DNA of 64,000 nt from Streptomyces changanensis. GTDB lineage: Bacteria > Actinomycetota > Actinomycetes > Streptomycetales > Streptomycetaceae. Location: positions 3,720,001 to 3,784,000 of the forward strand of contig NZ_CP102332.1 in the NCBI RefSeq assembly GCF_024600715.1, in the 5' to 3' direction. Position 1 is the stretch's first letter, and the number at the start of each line of letters is the position of its first letter. The translations under genes were made by a program, and so were the position numbers. Below the pieces are notes generated by a model, which saw nothing but the letters and a program-made list of their open reading frames with translations, had not been told where the DNA came from and ran no database searches. Positions 42,246-51,077 of the stretch are shown in pieces.

Positions 42246-43358
42246 ATGGGTCTCACCAGTAACAAAGTCCTGGCGCTCGCCGTCCTCGTGGCCGTGGTGC
42301 TGTTCGCCCTGACGGTCCGGCTGTGGCCGCGGCTCGCGCGGCGGGACCCGAAGGCGGTGCTCGGCAGGGTGGGCCTGCTCCTGGTGACCCAGCTGTCGCT
42401 CTTCGCTGCGGTGGGGCTGGCCGCGAACAACTACTTCCTGTTCTACGGCTCCTGGGCGGACCTGCTGGGCCAGGAGCAGGAGATGGGCGTGGTCGTCGAC
42501 CACTCGGCGGGCAGCCGGGACGTCCGGGTCGTCGAGAAGCGCGGCATGGACGTGCCGGGCGGCCACCATCCGGCGACGGGCGGTCAGATACAGAAGGTCG
42601 TCGTGGAGGGGCCGCGCTCGGGCATCGAGAGCCCGGCCTATGTGTACCTGCCGCCGGAGTACTTCCAGCCCGCCCACGCCCGCCGCACCTTCCCGGCCGC
42701 CGTCGTGCTGACCGGCTACCCGGGCACCGCGGAGAACCTCCTCAAGGGACTGCGCTACCCGCGCACCGCGTACGACCAGGCCAAGGCGGGGAAGATGCAG
42801 CCGATGATCCTGGTGATGCTGCGGCCGACGGTCGCGCCGCCGCGGGACACCGAGTGCGTGGACGTGCCGGGAGGGCCGCGGACGGAGACGTTCTTCGCGC
42901 GGGACCTGCCGGAGGCGATCTCGAAGACGTACCGGGTCGGCGCGAAGCCGCGCAACTGGGGCTTCATCGGCAACTCGACCGGCGGCTACTGCGCGCTGAA
43001 GATCGCCCTGCACCACCCGGACCGGTTCGCGGCGGGCGCCGGGCTGTCCGCGTACTACAAGGCGGCCGAGGACGTCACGACCGGCGACCTCTTCCGCGGG
43101 GACGCGAAGCTGCGCAACCGGGCCGACCTGCTGTGGAGCCTGGACAACGTCCGGCAGGGGGCGTCGTCGTTCCTCGTGACGACGTCACGGCAGGGCGAGG
43201 GGAACCTGCGGGGGACGCGGGACTTCATCGCCAAGGTGAAGGCCCCCGCGCGCGTGTCGTCGATCACGCTCGACAGCGGCGGCCACAACTTCGGTACGTG
43301 GAACCGTGAGATACCGCCCGCCCTGGTGTGGATGAGCGGGCGTCTCAGCGCGGTCTGA
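42246..43358 (+). CDS. Membrane-anchored alpha/beta-hydrolase (esterase D-like)
   Basis: A 370-residue protein. Two N-terminal hydrophobic segments (about 8-24 and 43-62) are followed by a secreted-side esterase domain with VYLPPEYF, the nucleophile elbow GFIGNSTGGYCAL (Ser near 241) and a final His in SGGHNFGTW. It resembles the esterase D/antigen 85-like family and the partner hydrolase often found beside MprF-type genes. It is divergent from the lysyltransferase-like gene across 168 bases, supporting a joint role in lipid modification. Confidence 0.88.
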   Translation: MGLTSNKVLALAVLVAVVLFALTVRLWPRLARRDPKAVLGRVGLLLVTQLSLFAAVGLAANNYFLFYGSWADLLGQEQEMGVVVDHSAGSRDVRVVEKRGMDVPGGHHPATGGQIQKVVVEGPRSGIESPAYVYLPPEYFQPAHARRTFPAAVVLTGYPGTAENLLKGLRYPRTAYDQAKAGKMQPMILVMLRPTVAPPRDTECVDVPGGPRTETFFARDLPEAISKTYRVGAKPRNWGFIGNSTGGYCALKIALHHPDRFAAGAGLSAYYKAAEDVTTGDLFRGDAKLRNRADLLWSLDNVRQGASSFLVTTSRQGEGNLRGTRDFIAKVKAPARVSSITLDSGGHNFGTWNREIPPALVWMSGRLSAV

Positions 43359-43391
43359 GCGGGCTCGGGAGGGGATGGGCGCGGGTGCGGT

Positions 43392-44504
43392 TCAGCGGGG
43401 TGCCGTGCCGTCCACCGAGCGGCGCAGGGCCTCGTGGAGCCGGTCCGGGGTGAGCACCCCCGCGTAGCGCCCGCCGTCGGCCGGATCCACGACGGCGACC
43501 CAGCCCGCGTCGTACCGGAGCATCGCCGAGAACGCCTCCTTGAGGGAGCCGCCGAGCGGCACGCGCGCGTCCATGGGCCGCGTCCGCTCGCGCACCGTGG
43601 CCGGGCCGCCCTCGGGGGCCTTCTCCGGGGTGGCGGGGAGCCAGCCGTACGGCCGGCCGTCGGCGTCCAGGACCACGGAACGGCCCTCCCCCGCGCGCGG
43701 GAGGGGGTCGTCGAGCCGGACGACCGGCGGGTGGTCCAGGTGGCCCTCCTCCACCGGCGTGACCGCGAGCCGCCGCAGGGCCCGGTCGGCGCCGACGAAG
43801 TCCGCGACGTACGGGGTGGCCGGGGCGCCGAGGACCGTGGCCGGCGTGTCGAACTGCTCGATCCGCCCGTGTCCGTAGACGGCCATGCGGTCGCCGAGCC
43901 GTACGGCCTCCTCCAGGTCGTGGGTGACGAACAGGACCGTCTTGCGCACCTGGGACTGGAGCTTGAGGAACTCCGTCTGCAGGCGCTCCCGCACGACCGG
44001 GTCGACCGCGCCGAACGGCTCGTCCATCAGCAGGACGGGCGGGTCGGCCGCCAGCGCCCGCGCCACGCCCACGCGCTGGCGCTGGCCACCGGAGAGCTGG
44101 TCCGGGTACCGGTCGCCGAAGGCGCGCGGGTCGAGGCCGACCAGGTCGAGCAGTTCCGCGGCGCGGGCGCGGGCCGCGGCGCGGCCGGTGCCGAGGAGGC
44201 GCGGCACGGTCGCGGTGTTCTCCAGGACCGTGCGGTGGGGGAAGAGGCCGACCTGCTGGATGACGTAGCCGATGCCGCGCCGCAGGACCACCGGGTCGGT
44301 CGTGGCGACGTCCCGGCCGTCGACGAGGATCCGTCCGGAGGTGGGCTCGACCAGCCGGTTCACCATCTTCATCGTGGTCGTCTTGCCGCAGCCCGACGGG
44401 CCGACGAGGGTGACCGACTCGCCCTCGGCCACCTCGAACGACAGGTCGTCGACGGCCGTGGTGCCGTCCGGGTACCGCTTGGTGACGTGCTCGAACCGGA
44501 TCAC
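43392..44504 (-). CDS. Glycine betaine/osmoprotectant ABC transporter ATPase
   Basis: A 370-residue ProV/OpuCA-type ATPase. Walker A GPSGCGKTT is near residue 37, signature LSGGQRQRVGVARALA, Walker B VLLMDEPFGAVD. After the ATPase, two CBS-like segments (DADGRPYGWLPAT region and LKEAFSAMLRYDAGWVAVVDP) sense ionic strength or c-di-AMP in relatives. GTG 44504 has GGGGGAG 5 bases upstream. It is divergent from its two permeases and binding protein. Confidence 0.93.
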   Translation of the reverse strand: MIRFEHVTKRYPDGTTAVDDLSFEVAEGESVTLVGPSGCGKTTTMKMVNRLVEPTSGRILVDGRDVATTDPVVLRRGIGYVIQQVGLFPHRTVLENTATVPRLLGTGRAAARARAAELLDLVGLDPRAFGDRYPDQLSGGQRQRVGVARALAADPPVLLMDEPFGAVDPVVRERLQTEFLKLQSQVRKTVLFVTHDLEEAVRLGDRMAVYGHGRIEQFDTPATVLGAPATPYVADFVGADRALRRLAVTPVEEGHLDHPPVVRLDDPLPRAGEGRSVVLDADGRPYGWLPATPEKAPEGGPATVRERTRPMDARVPLGGSLKEAFSAMLRYDAGWVAVVDPADGGRYAGVLTPDRLHEALRRSVDGTAPR

Positions 44505-44690
44505 TGCTGCTCCCCCTCGTGACGTACCGACCCTGTCACACGCCGGTTCCGCGACGTGCGGGGCTGTGTGGCGTGTGGTGACGCAGAGGCCCATGGTGCC
44601 CTCTTGGCGGGTTCCCCGGTGATTGTCGGTGGTGCGGGTTAGGGTCGTTTGCGGTCGAACACCACATCGAGGCGGGGAGGTGGGGGAGTG

Positions 44691-45476
44691 ATGAGCGGAT
44701 GTCTCGCGGCGAACGCGTGGATCTGCCCGGAGTACGTGAGCTCCCGTGCCCAGGAGCTCACGGACGCGACCGTCCAGCACGTGTGGATCACGGTCGTCTC
44801 GGTGCTCGTCGGGCTCGCCGTCGCCTTCCCGCTGGCGCTGCTGGTGCGCGCCCGGCCCGCCTTCGCGGGGCCCGTGCTCGGGTTGACGACCGTGCTGTAC
44901 GCGGTCCCGTCCCTGGCGATGTTCTCCCTGCTGCTCCCGCTCTTCGGGCTGTCCGCGGCGTTGGTCGTGACCGGTCTGGTGCTGTACTCGCTGACGATCC
45001 TCGTGCGGAACATCCTGGCCGGCCTGGCGGCGGTGCCCGAGGAGACGCGTGAGGCGGCCCGCGGCATGGGGTACGGGCCGGGGCGGCTGCTGTGGGAGGT
45101 CGAGCTGCCGCTCGCGCTGCCCGCCGTGCTGGCGGGCGTACGGATGGCGACGGTGTCGACGGTCGCCCTGACGACCGTGGGCGCGCTGGTGGACTACGGC
45201 GGTCTGGGCACGCTGATCACCAGCGGACTGAAGAGCTTCTTCAAGGCCCAGGTGCTGACCGCCTCGGTGCTCTGCGTCCTGCTGGCGGTCACCGCGGACG
45301 CGCTGCTGCTGGCGCTCCAGCGGCTGCTGACGCCGTGGACGCGGGCGGCCCGCGCGCGGGGCTCCGCGCCGCGGCGGTCCACGTCACCTGGCTCCGCGTC
45401 ACCTGGCCTCACGTCATCTGGCTCCCGGGCGCGGCGGGGTGCCGCGGCGCGTGATTCCGTGGGGAAGGCGGGCTGA
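44691..45476 (+). CDS. Osmoprotectant ABC transporter permease (OpuCB/ProW-like) 1
   Basis: A 261-residue permease with five to six helices and the EAA loop ETREAARGMGYGPGRLLWEVELPLALPAVLAG. The N-terminal WICPEYV stretch is typical of OpuCB-like units. The C-terminus carries a Ser/Pro/Gly tail coded by 15-base repeats at 45378-45424. ATG 44691 is used; GTG 44688 is equally placed after GGGGAGG. Confidence 0.9.
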   Translation: MSGCLAANAWICPEYVSSRAQELTDATVQHVWITVVSVLVGLAVAFPLALLVRARPAFAGPVLGLTTVLYAVPSLAMFSLLLPLFGLSAALVVTGLVLYSLTILVRNILAGLAAVPEETREAARGMGYGPGRLLWEVELPLALPAVLAGVRMATVSTVALTTVGALVDYGGLGTLITSGLKSFFKAQVLTASVLCVLLAVTADALLLALQRLLTPWTRAARARGSAPRRSTSPGSASPGLTSSGSRARRGAAARDSVGKAG

Positions 45477-45479
45477 GCG

Positions 45480-46157
45480 ATGGGTGTGGTGGCCGACGCC
45501 TGGACGTGGCTGGCGACGGGGGCGAACTGGCAGGGCGAGGCGGGAGTCTGGCACCGGCTGGGGGAGCACCTGTGGTTCAGCGGGGTCAGCCTGGTCCTCT
45601 CCTGCCTGATCGCCCTGCCGGCCGCCTTCTGGCTCGGGCACGTCGGCAAGGGCGGCGCGCTCGCGGTGAACGTCTCCAACGTCGGCCGGGCGGTCCCCAC
45701 GCTCGCGGTGCTGGTGCTGTTGACGCTGACCCCCCTCGGCAGGCAGGGCGGCGTACCGACGATCGTCGCGCTGGTGCTCTTCGCCGTGCCGCCACTGCTC
45801 ACCAACACCTATCTGGGGATGCGGGAGGTGGACCGGTCGGTGGTCGAGGCCGCTCGTGGCATGGGCATGTCGGGTGGTCAGCTCTTCCGCACGGTCGAGC
45901 TGCCCCTGGCCCTCCCCCTGGTGATGACGGGCCTGCGGCTGGCCGCCGTCCAGGTGATCGCCACGGCCACGCTCGCCGCGATGGCGGGCGAGGGCGGCCT
46001 CGGGCGGATCATCACCGCGGGTTTCCACACGTACGACACCGCGCAGGTGTTCGCAGGGGCGCTGCTCGTCGGCGCCCTCGCCCTGCTCGTCGAGGGCGTA
46101 CTGGCGGCGGCGGGCAGGGCGCTCGCGGGCCATGGACGGAAACGGACGGAGACCTGA
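45480..46157 (+). CDS. Osmoprotectant ABC transporter permease 2
   Basis: A 225-residue permease. The EAA loop EAARGMGMSGGQLFRTVELPLALPLVMTG near residue 120 fits the ProW/OpuCD family and five helices are visible. It starts 3 bases after permease 1, so the two subunits probably form a heterodimer in the membrane. Confidence 0.92.
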   Translation: MGVVADAWTWLATGANWQGEAGVWHRLGEHLWFSGVSLVLSCLIALPAAFWLGHVGKGGALAVNVSNVGRAVPTLAVLVLLTLTPLGRQGGVPTIVALVLFAVPPLLTNTYLGMREVDRSVVEAARGMGMSGGQLFRTVELPLALPLVMTGLRLAAVQVIATATLAAMAGEGGLGRIITAGFHTYDTAQVFAGALLVGALALLVEGVLAAAGRALAGHGRKRTET

Positions 46158-46160
46158 ATC

Positions 46161-47147
46161 GTGAAGAGCAGAACCATCCGCGTGGCCGGGGCGGCCCTGG
46201 GCGTGCTCGGTATGACCGTGGGGCTGGCCGCCTGCGGCGGCAGCAGCCTGGAGGAGCGCGGCGGTGCGGCGGGGTCCGGTGAGCCCTCCGGCGCGGCGGG
46301 CGGCGGCACGGTCGTCGTCGGCTCGGCCGGGTTCACCGAGTCGCAGATCCTCGCGGAGCTGTACGCGCAGGTCCTCGCCGACGCCGGATACCGCACGTCC
46401 ATCAGGACGGTGGAGAACCGCGAGTTGTACCAGCCGTCCTTGGAGAAGGGCGAGATCGACGTCGTACCGGAATACGCGGCTACGCTTGCGGAATTCCTCA
46501 ACGCGAAGGTGAACGGCCCGAAGGCGCCACAGGAGAAGCCGGTCGCCTCCAGCGATGTCACGGCCACCGTCGCCGCACTGAAGAAGCTCGCCGAGCCGCG
46601 CGGACTGAAGGTCCTCCCGGCCGGCCGCGCGGTCGATCAGAACGCTTTCGCCGTCAGCCGCGAATTCGCCGCGCGGAACAAGCTGCGGACACTTTCCGAC
46701 CTCGGCCGGTCGAAGGTGAAGGTGAAGATCGCGGCGGGTGACGAGTGCACCGTACGGCCGTTCTGCGCACCCGGGCTCGAATCCCGGTACGGGATCGACG
46801 TGACGGGCGTCGACCCCAAGGGCGTGGGCACCCCGCAGGCCAAGCAGGCGGTGAAGGACGGGGTCGACCAGCTGGTCCTCACCACCACGACGGACGCCAC
46901 GCTCGACGCCTTCGGCCTGGTGATCCTGGAGGACGACAAGAAGCTCCAGAACGCCGACAACGTCCTGCCCGTCGTCAATGCGCGGGACGCCGGATCACCG
47001 GAGATCGCCGCCGCACTGGGCAAGATCACCAAAACGCTGACCACCGCCGACCTGGTCGAGTTGAACCGCAAGGTCGACGCCGAGCGCGCAAAACCGGTGG
47101 ACGTCGCCAAGGAGTACCTGGGGGAGAAGGGGTTGCTTCGCCGGTAA
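46161..47147 (+). CDS. Osmoprotectant ABC transporter substrate-binding lipoprotein
   Basis: A 328-residue OpuAC/ProX-type protein with lipobox LAAC at about 22-25, then VVVGSAGFTESQILAELYAQ, RELYQPSLEKGEIDVVPEY and LTTTTDATLDAFGLVILEDD, all typical of quaternary-amine binders. GTG 46161 follows permease 2 by 3 bases. The set of two permeases and receptor with a divergent ATPase forms a full betaine/choline importer. Confidence 0.93.
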   Translation: MKSRTIRVAGAALGVLGMTVGLAACGGSSLEERGGAAGSGEPSGAAGGGTVVVGSAGFTESQILAELYAQVLADAGYRTSIRTVENRELYQPSLEKGEIDVVPEYAATLAEFLNAKVNGPKAPQEKPVASSDVTATVAALKKLAEPRGLKVLPAGRAVDQNAFAVSREFAARNKLRTLSDLGRSKVKVKIAAGDECTVRPFCAPGLESRYGIDVTGVDPKGVGTPQAKQAVKDGVDQLVLTTTTDATLDAFGLVILEDDKKLQNADNVLPVVNARDAGSPEIAAALGKITKTLTTADLVELNRKVDAERAKPVDVAKEYLGEKGLLRR

Positions 47148-47265
47148 CGGCGAACGCCTTCCCGAGTACGCACGAGTCGGACGGTCGGCCCGGCCCGCGG
47201 CACGTCGGCGAAACATTGCCGGGCCGACACCCCGAACGACGCCTACGCACGGTAAATTTCAGGCC

Positions 47266-48432
47266 ATGCCACGTGGACGCCACCGCCATTCCCCGCCCCT
47301 GCACCGGCTTCTGCCGCCCTCCGCGGTGGCCGGAGCGTCCGTCCTCTGCGCGTCGGGTGCCTGGCTCCTGGCCGATCCGCTGGCGCTGCGCCTGCTCGTC
47401 GCGGCCACGGCGGCCGCCGCCGTCACGGGCGCGGTCCTCATGCGGGCCTGGGACCGTACGGCGGGCCGCCGCGTCGCCGAGCTGACCCGCGCCCGCGCGA
47501 GCGACCAGTGGAAGACAGAGGAGCGCATAGCCGAGCTGGAGGCGGACCTGGAGGAATCGCGCGTCCTGCGCGCGAAGCTCGACGCGAAGCTGCGCGCCAA
47601 GCGGGTCGAACTCGCGGGCCTGCGCAACGAACACGCCGGGCTGCTCCGCCGGTACGCCACCGCCGAGACCGAGCGGGCCAGCGCCCTGGAGGGCCGCCGC
47701 CGGCTCGCCCTGGGAACCGCGGCGGACACCCCGGGCACCCCGGACGCCGGCGGGTCCGGTCCGCAGGGGCCGGTGGCCGCGTCCACCGCGTCCGGGTCCC
47801 CGGCGTCCACCGCGTCCGGGTCCCCGGAGTCCCTGGCGTCCCCGGAGTCCCTGGCGGCCTCGGCGCCGCCCACCGGTTGGTCCTCCGCGCCGACCGGGGC
47901 CGACTACCTGCGCGCCGCCCAGGCCCTGCGCCGGCTGACGCGCAACGCCGCCGCGCAGGAGGCCCGCCGGATCGCCGAGGCCGCGCTGCGCCCCGCCGCA
48001 GGCACCCCCGGACGGACCGCGGTGGCGACGCGCCCCGTGTCCGCCGCGGCCGCCATCGTCCCGTACGCCGCCCAGCGCCGCCCGGCCTCCCGGCTGGAGG
48101 GCGGCTTCGATTTCTTCGGTACCCAGAAGGGCGCCGGGGGACAGGCCGGTGGTACGGGAGCGGCCGGTACCGGGCAGGCCGGTAGCGGAGCGGCCGGTAC
48201 CGGGCAGGGTGGTACGGGACAGGGCGGTACCGGCGGGCCCTCGGCCGCGCTGGAGGCCGCCGTCCAGCAGGAGGACCTGGCGGACGTGGTCGGCGCGGAG
48301 GCCCTCGCCGCCGAGCGGCCGGACGGACGGCGCGACTCGGAGCAGGCCGTCGGCCAGGTCATCGACCTGACCGCCCACGACGAGACCGAGCAGCTGGACG
48401 TGGTCGAGCTGCGGGACGCCGTCAGCTCGTAG
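47266..48432 (+). CDS. Membrane protein with coiled coil and low-complexity repeats
   Basis: A 388-residue protein. Two N-terminal membrane segments (about 18-37 and 41-58) form a hairpin. A charged coiled coil (TEERIAELEADLEESRVLRAKLDAKLRAKR) runs to about 145. Ser/Ala/Thr/Pro repeats at 165-200 and Gly/Thr/Ala repeats near 290-325 interrupt an Ala-rich helical part. The end (DETEQLDVVELRDAV) is acidic. No family is recognised. ATG 47266 has no strong ribosome site. Confidence 0.8.
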   Translation: MPRGRHRHSPPLHRLLPPSAVAGASVLCASGAWLLADPLALRLLVAATAAAAVTGAVLMRAWDRTAGRRVAELTRARASDQWKTEERIAELEADLEESRVLRAKLDAKLRAKRVELAGLRNEHAGLLRRYATAETERASALEGRRRLALGTAADTPGTPDAGGSGPQGPVAASTASGSPASTASGSPESLASPESLAASAPPTGWSSAPTGADYLRAAQALRRLTRNAAAQEARRIAEAALRPAAGTPGRTAVATRPVSAAAAIVPYAAQRRPASRLEGGFDFFGTQKGAGGQAGGTGAAGTGQAGSGAAGTGQGGTGQGGTGGPSAALEAAVQQEDLADVVGAEALAAERPDGRRDSEQAVGQVIDLTAHDETEQLDVVELRDAVSS

Positions 48433-48504
48433 GCGTCACCGATCGCGTGAGGCGCCGTCAGGCGGTGTCAGCGCCGTCAGGCGGCGCCCCCGGGGCACGG
48501 ACGA

Positions 48505-48545
48505 CACGGCGGCGGCCGGGAGGATTCCTCCCGGCCGCCGCCGTG
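48505..48545. terminator. Perfect-palindrome bidirectional terminator
   Basis: Arms of 20 bases (48505-48524 and 48526-48545) flank a single base between the convergent coiled-coil protein gene and nuoD paralogue. Confidence 0.9.
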
Positions 48546-48557
48546 CGCCGTTCGCGA

Positions 48558-49718
48558 CTACTTGTCGATGTCGCCGACGACGAAGAAGAACGAGCCGAGG
48601 ATCGCCACCATGTCGGCGACGAGCGTCCCCGGCAGCAGCTCCGCCAGCACCTGGATGTTGTTGTACGAGGCGGAGCGCAGCTTCAGCCGGTACGGGGTCT
48701 TCTCGCCCTTGGAGACCAGGTAGTAGCCGTTGATGCCGAGGGGGTTCTCCGTCCAGGCGTACGTGTGGCCCTCGGGGGCCTTGAGGACCTTCGGCAGGCG
48801 CTGGTTGATGGGCCCCGGCGGCAGCTCCGCGAGCCGGTCCAGGCAGGCGTCGGCCAGCTCCAGCGCGTTGTGCGTCTGCTCCAGCAGGCACTCGAACCGG
48901 GCCAGGCAGTCACCCTCCTGCCGGGTGACGACCTTCAGCGCGTCCTGCAGCTCCCCGTACGCCAGGTACGGCTCGTCCCGCCGCAGGTCGAAGTCGACCC
49001 CGGAGGCGCGGGCGATCGGCCCGCTCACCCCGTACGCGTGCACGGCCTGCGCGGACAACACGCCCACACCGCGGGTACGGCCCCGGAAGATCTCGTTGCC
49101 GAGGACCAGCCGGTCGTACACGTCCATGCGGGAGCGGATGGCGGCCACCGCCTGGCGGGCACGGCCGAGCCAGCCCGCGGGCAGGTCCTCCTTCAACCCG
49201 CCGACCCGGTTGAACATGTAGTGGATCCGGCCGCCGGAGACCTCCTCCATGACGTGCTGGAGGTCCTCCCGCTCACGGAAGGCGTGGAAGATCGGCGTGA
49301 TGCCGCCCAGCTCCAAGGGGTACGAGCCGAGGAACATCAGGTGGTTGAGGACCCGGTTCAGCTCGGCGAGGAGCGTGCGCGTCCACACCGCCCGCTCGGG
49401 GACCTCCATGCCGAGCATCCGCTCGACGGCCATCACGACGCCCAGCTCGTTGGCGAAGGCCGACAGCCAGTCGTGCCGGTTCGCCAGCATGATGATCTGG
49501 CGGTAGTCGCGGGCCTCGAAGAGCTTCTCGGCGCCGCGGTGCATGTAGCCGATCACCGGTTCGGCCTGCCGGATCAGCTCACCGTCGAGGACCAGGCGGA
49601 GGCGGAGCACACCGTGCGTGGAGGGGTGCTGGGGGCCGATGTTGAGCACCATGTCGGTGCTCTCCGCGGCACCGCCGATGCCGACCGTGGTCTCCCTGTG
49701 CTGGGTGGTCTCCGTCAT
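48558..49718 (-). CDS. nuoD: Stand-alone NADH-quinone oxidoreductase subunit D paralogue
   Basis: A 386-residue complex I 49-kDa subunit family protein with [31 protein letters not shown] and [26 protein letters not shown] at the start. [17 protein letters not shown] and the terminal [14 protein letters not shown] motif complete the quinone-site fold. No other nuo subunit is near, so it is a paralogue of the main nuo operon gene. The ATG overlaps the upstream methyltransferase stop (ATGA), so the two are translationally coupled. Confidence 0.92.
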   Translation of the reverse strand: MTETTQHRETTVGIGGAAESTDMVLNIGPQHPSTHGVLRLRLVLDGELIRQAEPVIGYMHRGAEKLFEARDYRQIIMLANRHDWLSAFANELGVVMAVERMLGMEVPERAVWTRTLLAELNRVLNHLMFLGSYPLELGGITPIFHAFREREDLQHVMEEVSGGRIHYMFNRVGGLKEDLPAGWLGRARQAVAAIRSRMDVYDRLVLGNEIFRGRTRGVGVLSAQAVHAYGVSGPIARASGVDFDLRRDEPYLAYGELQDALKVVTRQEGDCLARFECLLEQTHNALELADACLDRLAELPPGPINQRLPKVLKAPEGHTYAWTENPLGINGYYLVSKGEKTPYRLKLRSASYNNIQVLAELLPGTLVADMVAILGSFFFVVGDIDK

Positions 49719-51022
49719 GCCGGACAGTATCCCTCGGCGGGCGCCCGTTGGAGGAGCCAGGTGAACCCGCCGAGCCCGCCGCGCGCCGTCAGCTCCGCGG
49801 CCTCGCCCGCCGTGGCGAGGGCGCGGACGTACGCGGCCGGGTCGCGGGAGGCGAGCGCCAGCGGGGGTCGCTCGCCGGACACCCCGAGGCGGTGCAGCGC
49901 CTCGCGCTGGGGGAGCAGCACGACGGGCCCGGCGGGCAGCACGGAAGCGGCACGCGCGCCGGGCGGGTGGTCCGGGGTGAGGCACGTGGCCGGGGTGGCG
50001 TGGGTGTCGGGGGAGGTGTACGCGCCAGGGGTGGCGGGTGCGTCGGTGGGGCCGCAGCCGGTGGGGCCCGAGCCGGTGGGGTGCTCGCGGCGGCCGTACG
50101 CGTCTGTGGCGTGGGCGTGGGCGTGGGCCGATGCGTGGGCGTCGGTGGGGCCCGAGCCGGCGGGGCCCGTGCCGGTGCGGTGCGGCGCGGCCGCCGCCGC
50201 GCAGGCGTCCACGGCGACGTGTGCCGTGATGTCGCACGAACCGTCCGGTACCGGCGGCACCTCCCGGCCCTCGCGGAACCCGGTCAGCGTGCCGAACGGC
50301 GGACGGGTCGCCACCGTGTGCGCGTAGTCCACGGCGACCGCCAGCCCGGCCGCCAGGCTGCCCGCCGCGCGCGCCCACGCCTCGTCGCGGGGGCGGCCGA
50401 TCTCGGCACGCCCACCCGGCTCCCGCACCGGCCACCAACGATCGAGCCACGCCGCGTCCGCCCCGGCCACCGGCGCGCCGAGCCGCTCGGCGCCGTCCCG
50501 CCGCACCTCCACGTACCGGGGCGTGCCGTCGTCATCCACCTGGGCGACGTCGACCGGGACGTTGTCCAGCCACTCGTTCGCGAAGAGCAGTCCCCGCACC
50601 CCGGCGGGCGGCCGCGCCACCCACTCCACGCGCGGGTCCAGCCCGGCCGGGCGGGGGGCCTTCTCGACCGCGTACGCGCGGACACGGAGCCCGGGCGGCA
50701 GCGCCGCCAGCACAGCCGTCACCAGCTCGCCCCGCCCCGCGCCCACGTCGACGAACGCGACCTCGTCCCCCAGCTCCGCCGCGACCTCCGTCAGGAGGCG
50801 GGCGACGGCTGCGGCGTACAGCGGCGAGGCGTGCACGGAGGTGCGGAAGTGGCCGGCGGGCCCCTCGGGACGGAGGTAGAAGCCGCCCGGCCCGTACAGC
50901 GCGGCCTCCGTCGCCTCCCGCCAGCCACGCCAGGAGTGGTCGTCCCAGGTCACACCAGTGCGCTCAGCGGTCTCGTCCGTCACGGGCCCAGTGTCCACCT
51001 TGGGGAGTAGGAGCCTTCGCAC
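49715..51022 (-). CDS. MidA/NDUFAF7-family SAM methyltransferase
   Basis: A 435-residue protein. [19 protein letters not shown] and the SAM motif [20 protein letters not shown] are diagnostic of the NDUFAF7/MidA (Methyltransf_28) family, as are [14 protein letters not shown] and AVDYAHT. Human NDUFAF7 dimethylates an arginine in NDUFS2, the NuoD homologue; here the gene is coupled to a nuoD paralogue. A low-complexity His/Ala/Pro/Thr insertion of about 90 residues sits between [10 protein letters not shown] and [11 protein letters not shown] 51022 with GGGAG at 9 bases is taken; GTG 50983 is possible. Confidence 0.88.
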   Translation of the reverse strand: MRRLLLPKVDTGPVTDETAERTGVTWDDHSWRGWREATEAALYGPGGFYLRPEGPAGHFRTSVHASPLYAAAVARLLTEVAAELGDEVAFVDVGAGRGELVTAVLAALPPGLRVRAYAVEKAPRPAGLDPRVEWVARPPAGVRGLLFANEWLDNVPVDVAQVDDDGTPRYVEVRRDGAERLGAPVAGADAAWLDRWWPVREPGGRAEIGRPRDEAWARAAGSLAAGLAVAVDYAHTVATRPPFGTLTGFREGREVPPVPDGSCDITAHVAVDACAAAAAPHRTGTGPAGSGPTDAHASAHAHAHATDAYGRREHPTGSGPTGCGPTDAPATPGAYTSPDTHATPATCLTPDHPPGARAASVLPAGPVVLLPQREALHRLGVSGERPPLALASRDPAAYVRALATAGEAAELTARGGLGGFTWLLQRAPAEGYCPA

Positions 51023-51077
51023 CGGATCGCACTCCCGGTTGACCCATGCACCTATCCCGTTTCCCTACGCTTGCTAC

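Noticed and set aside
46771..46790. GGGCTCGAATCCCGG resembling a tRNA T-arm
   Set aside because: It lies inside the substrate-binding lipoprotein gene in frame and has no acceptor or anticodon arms nearby.
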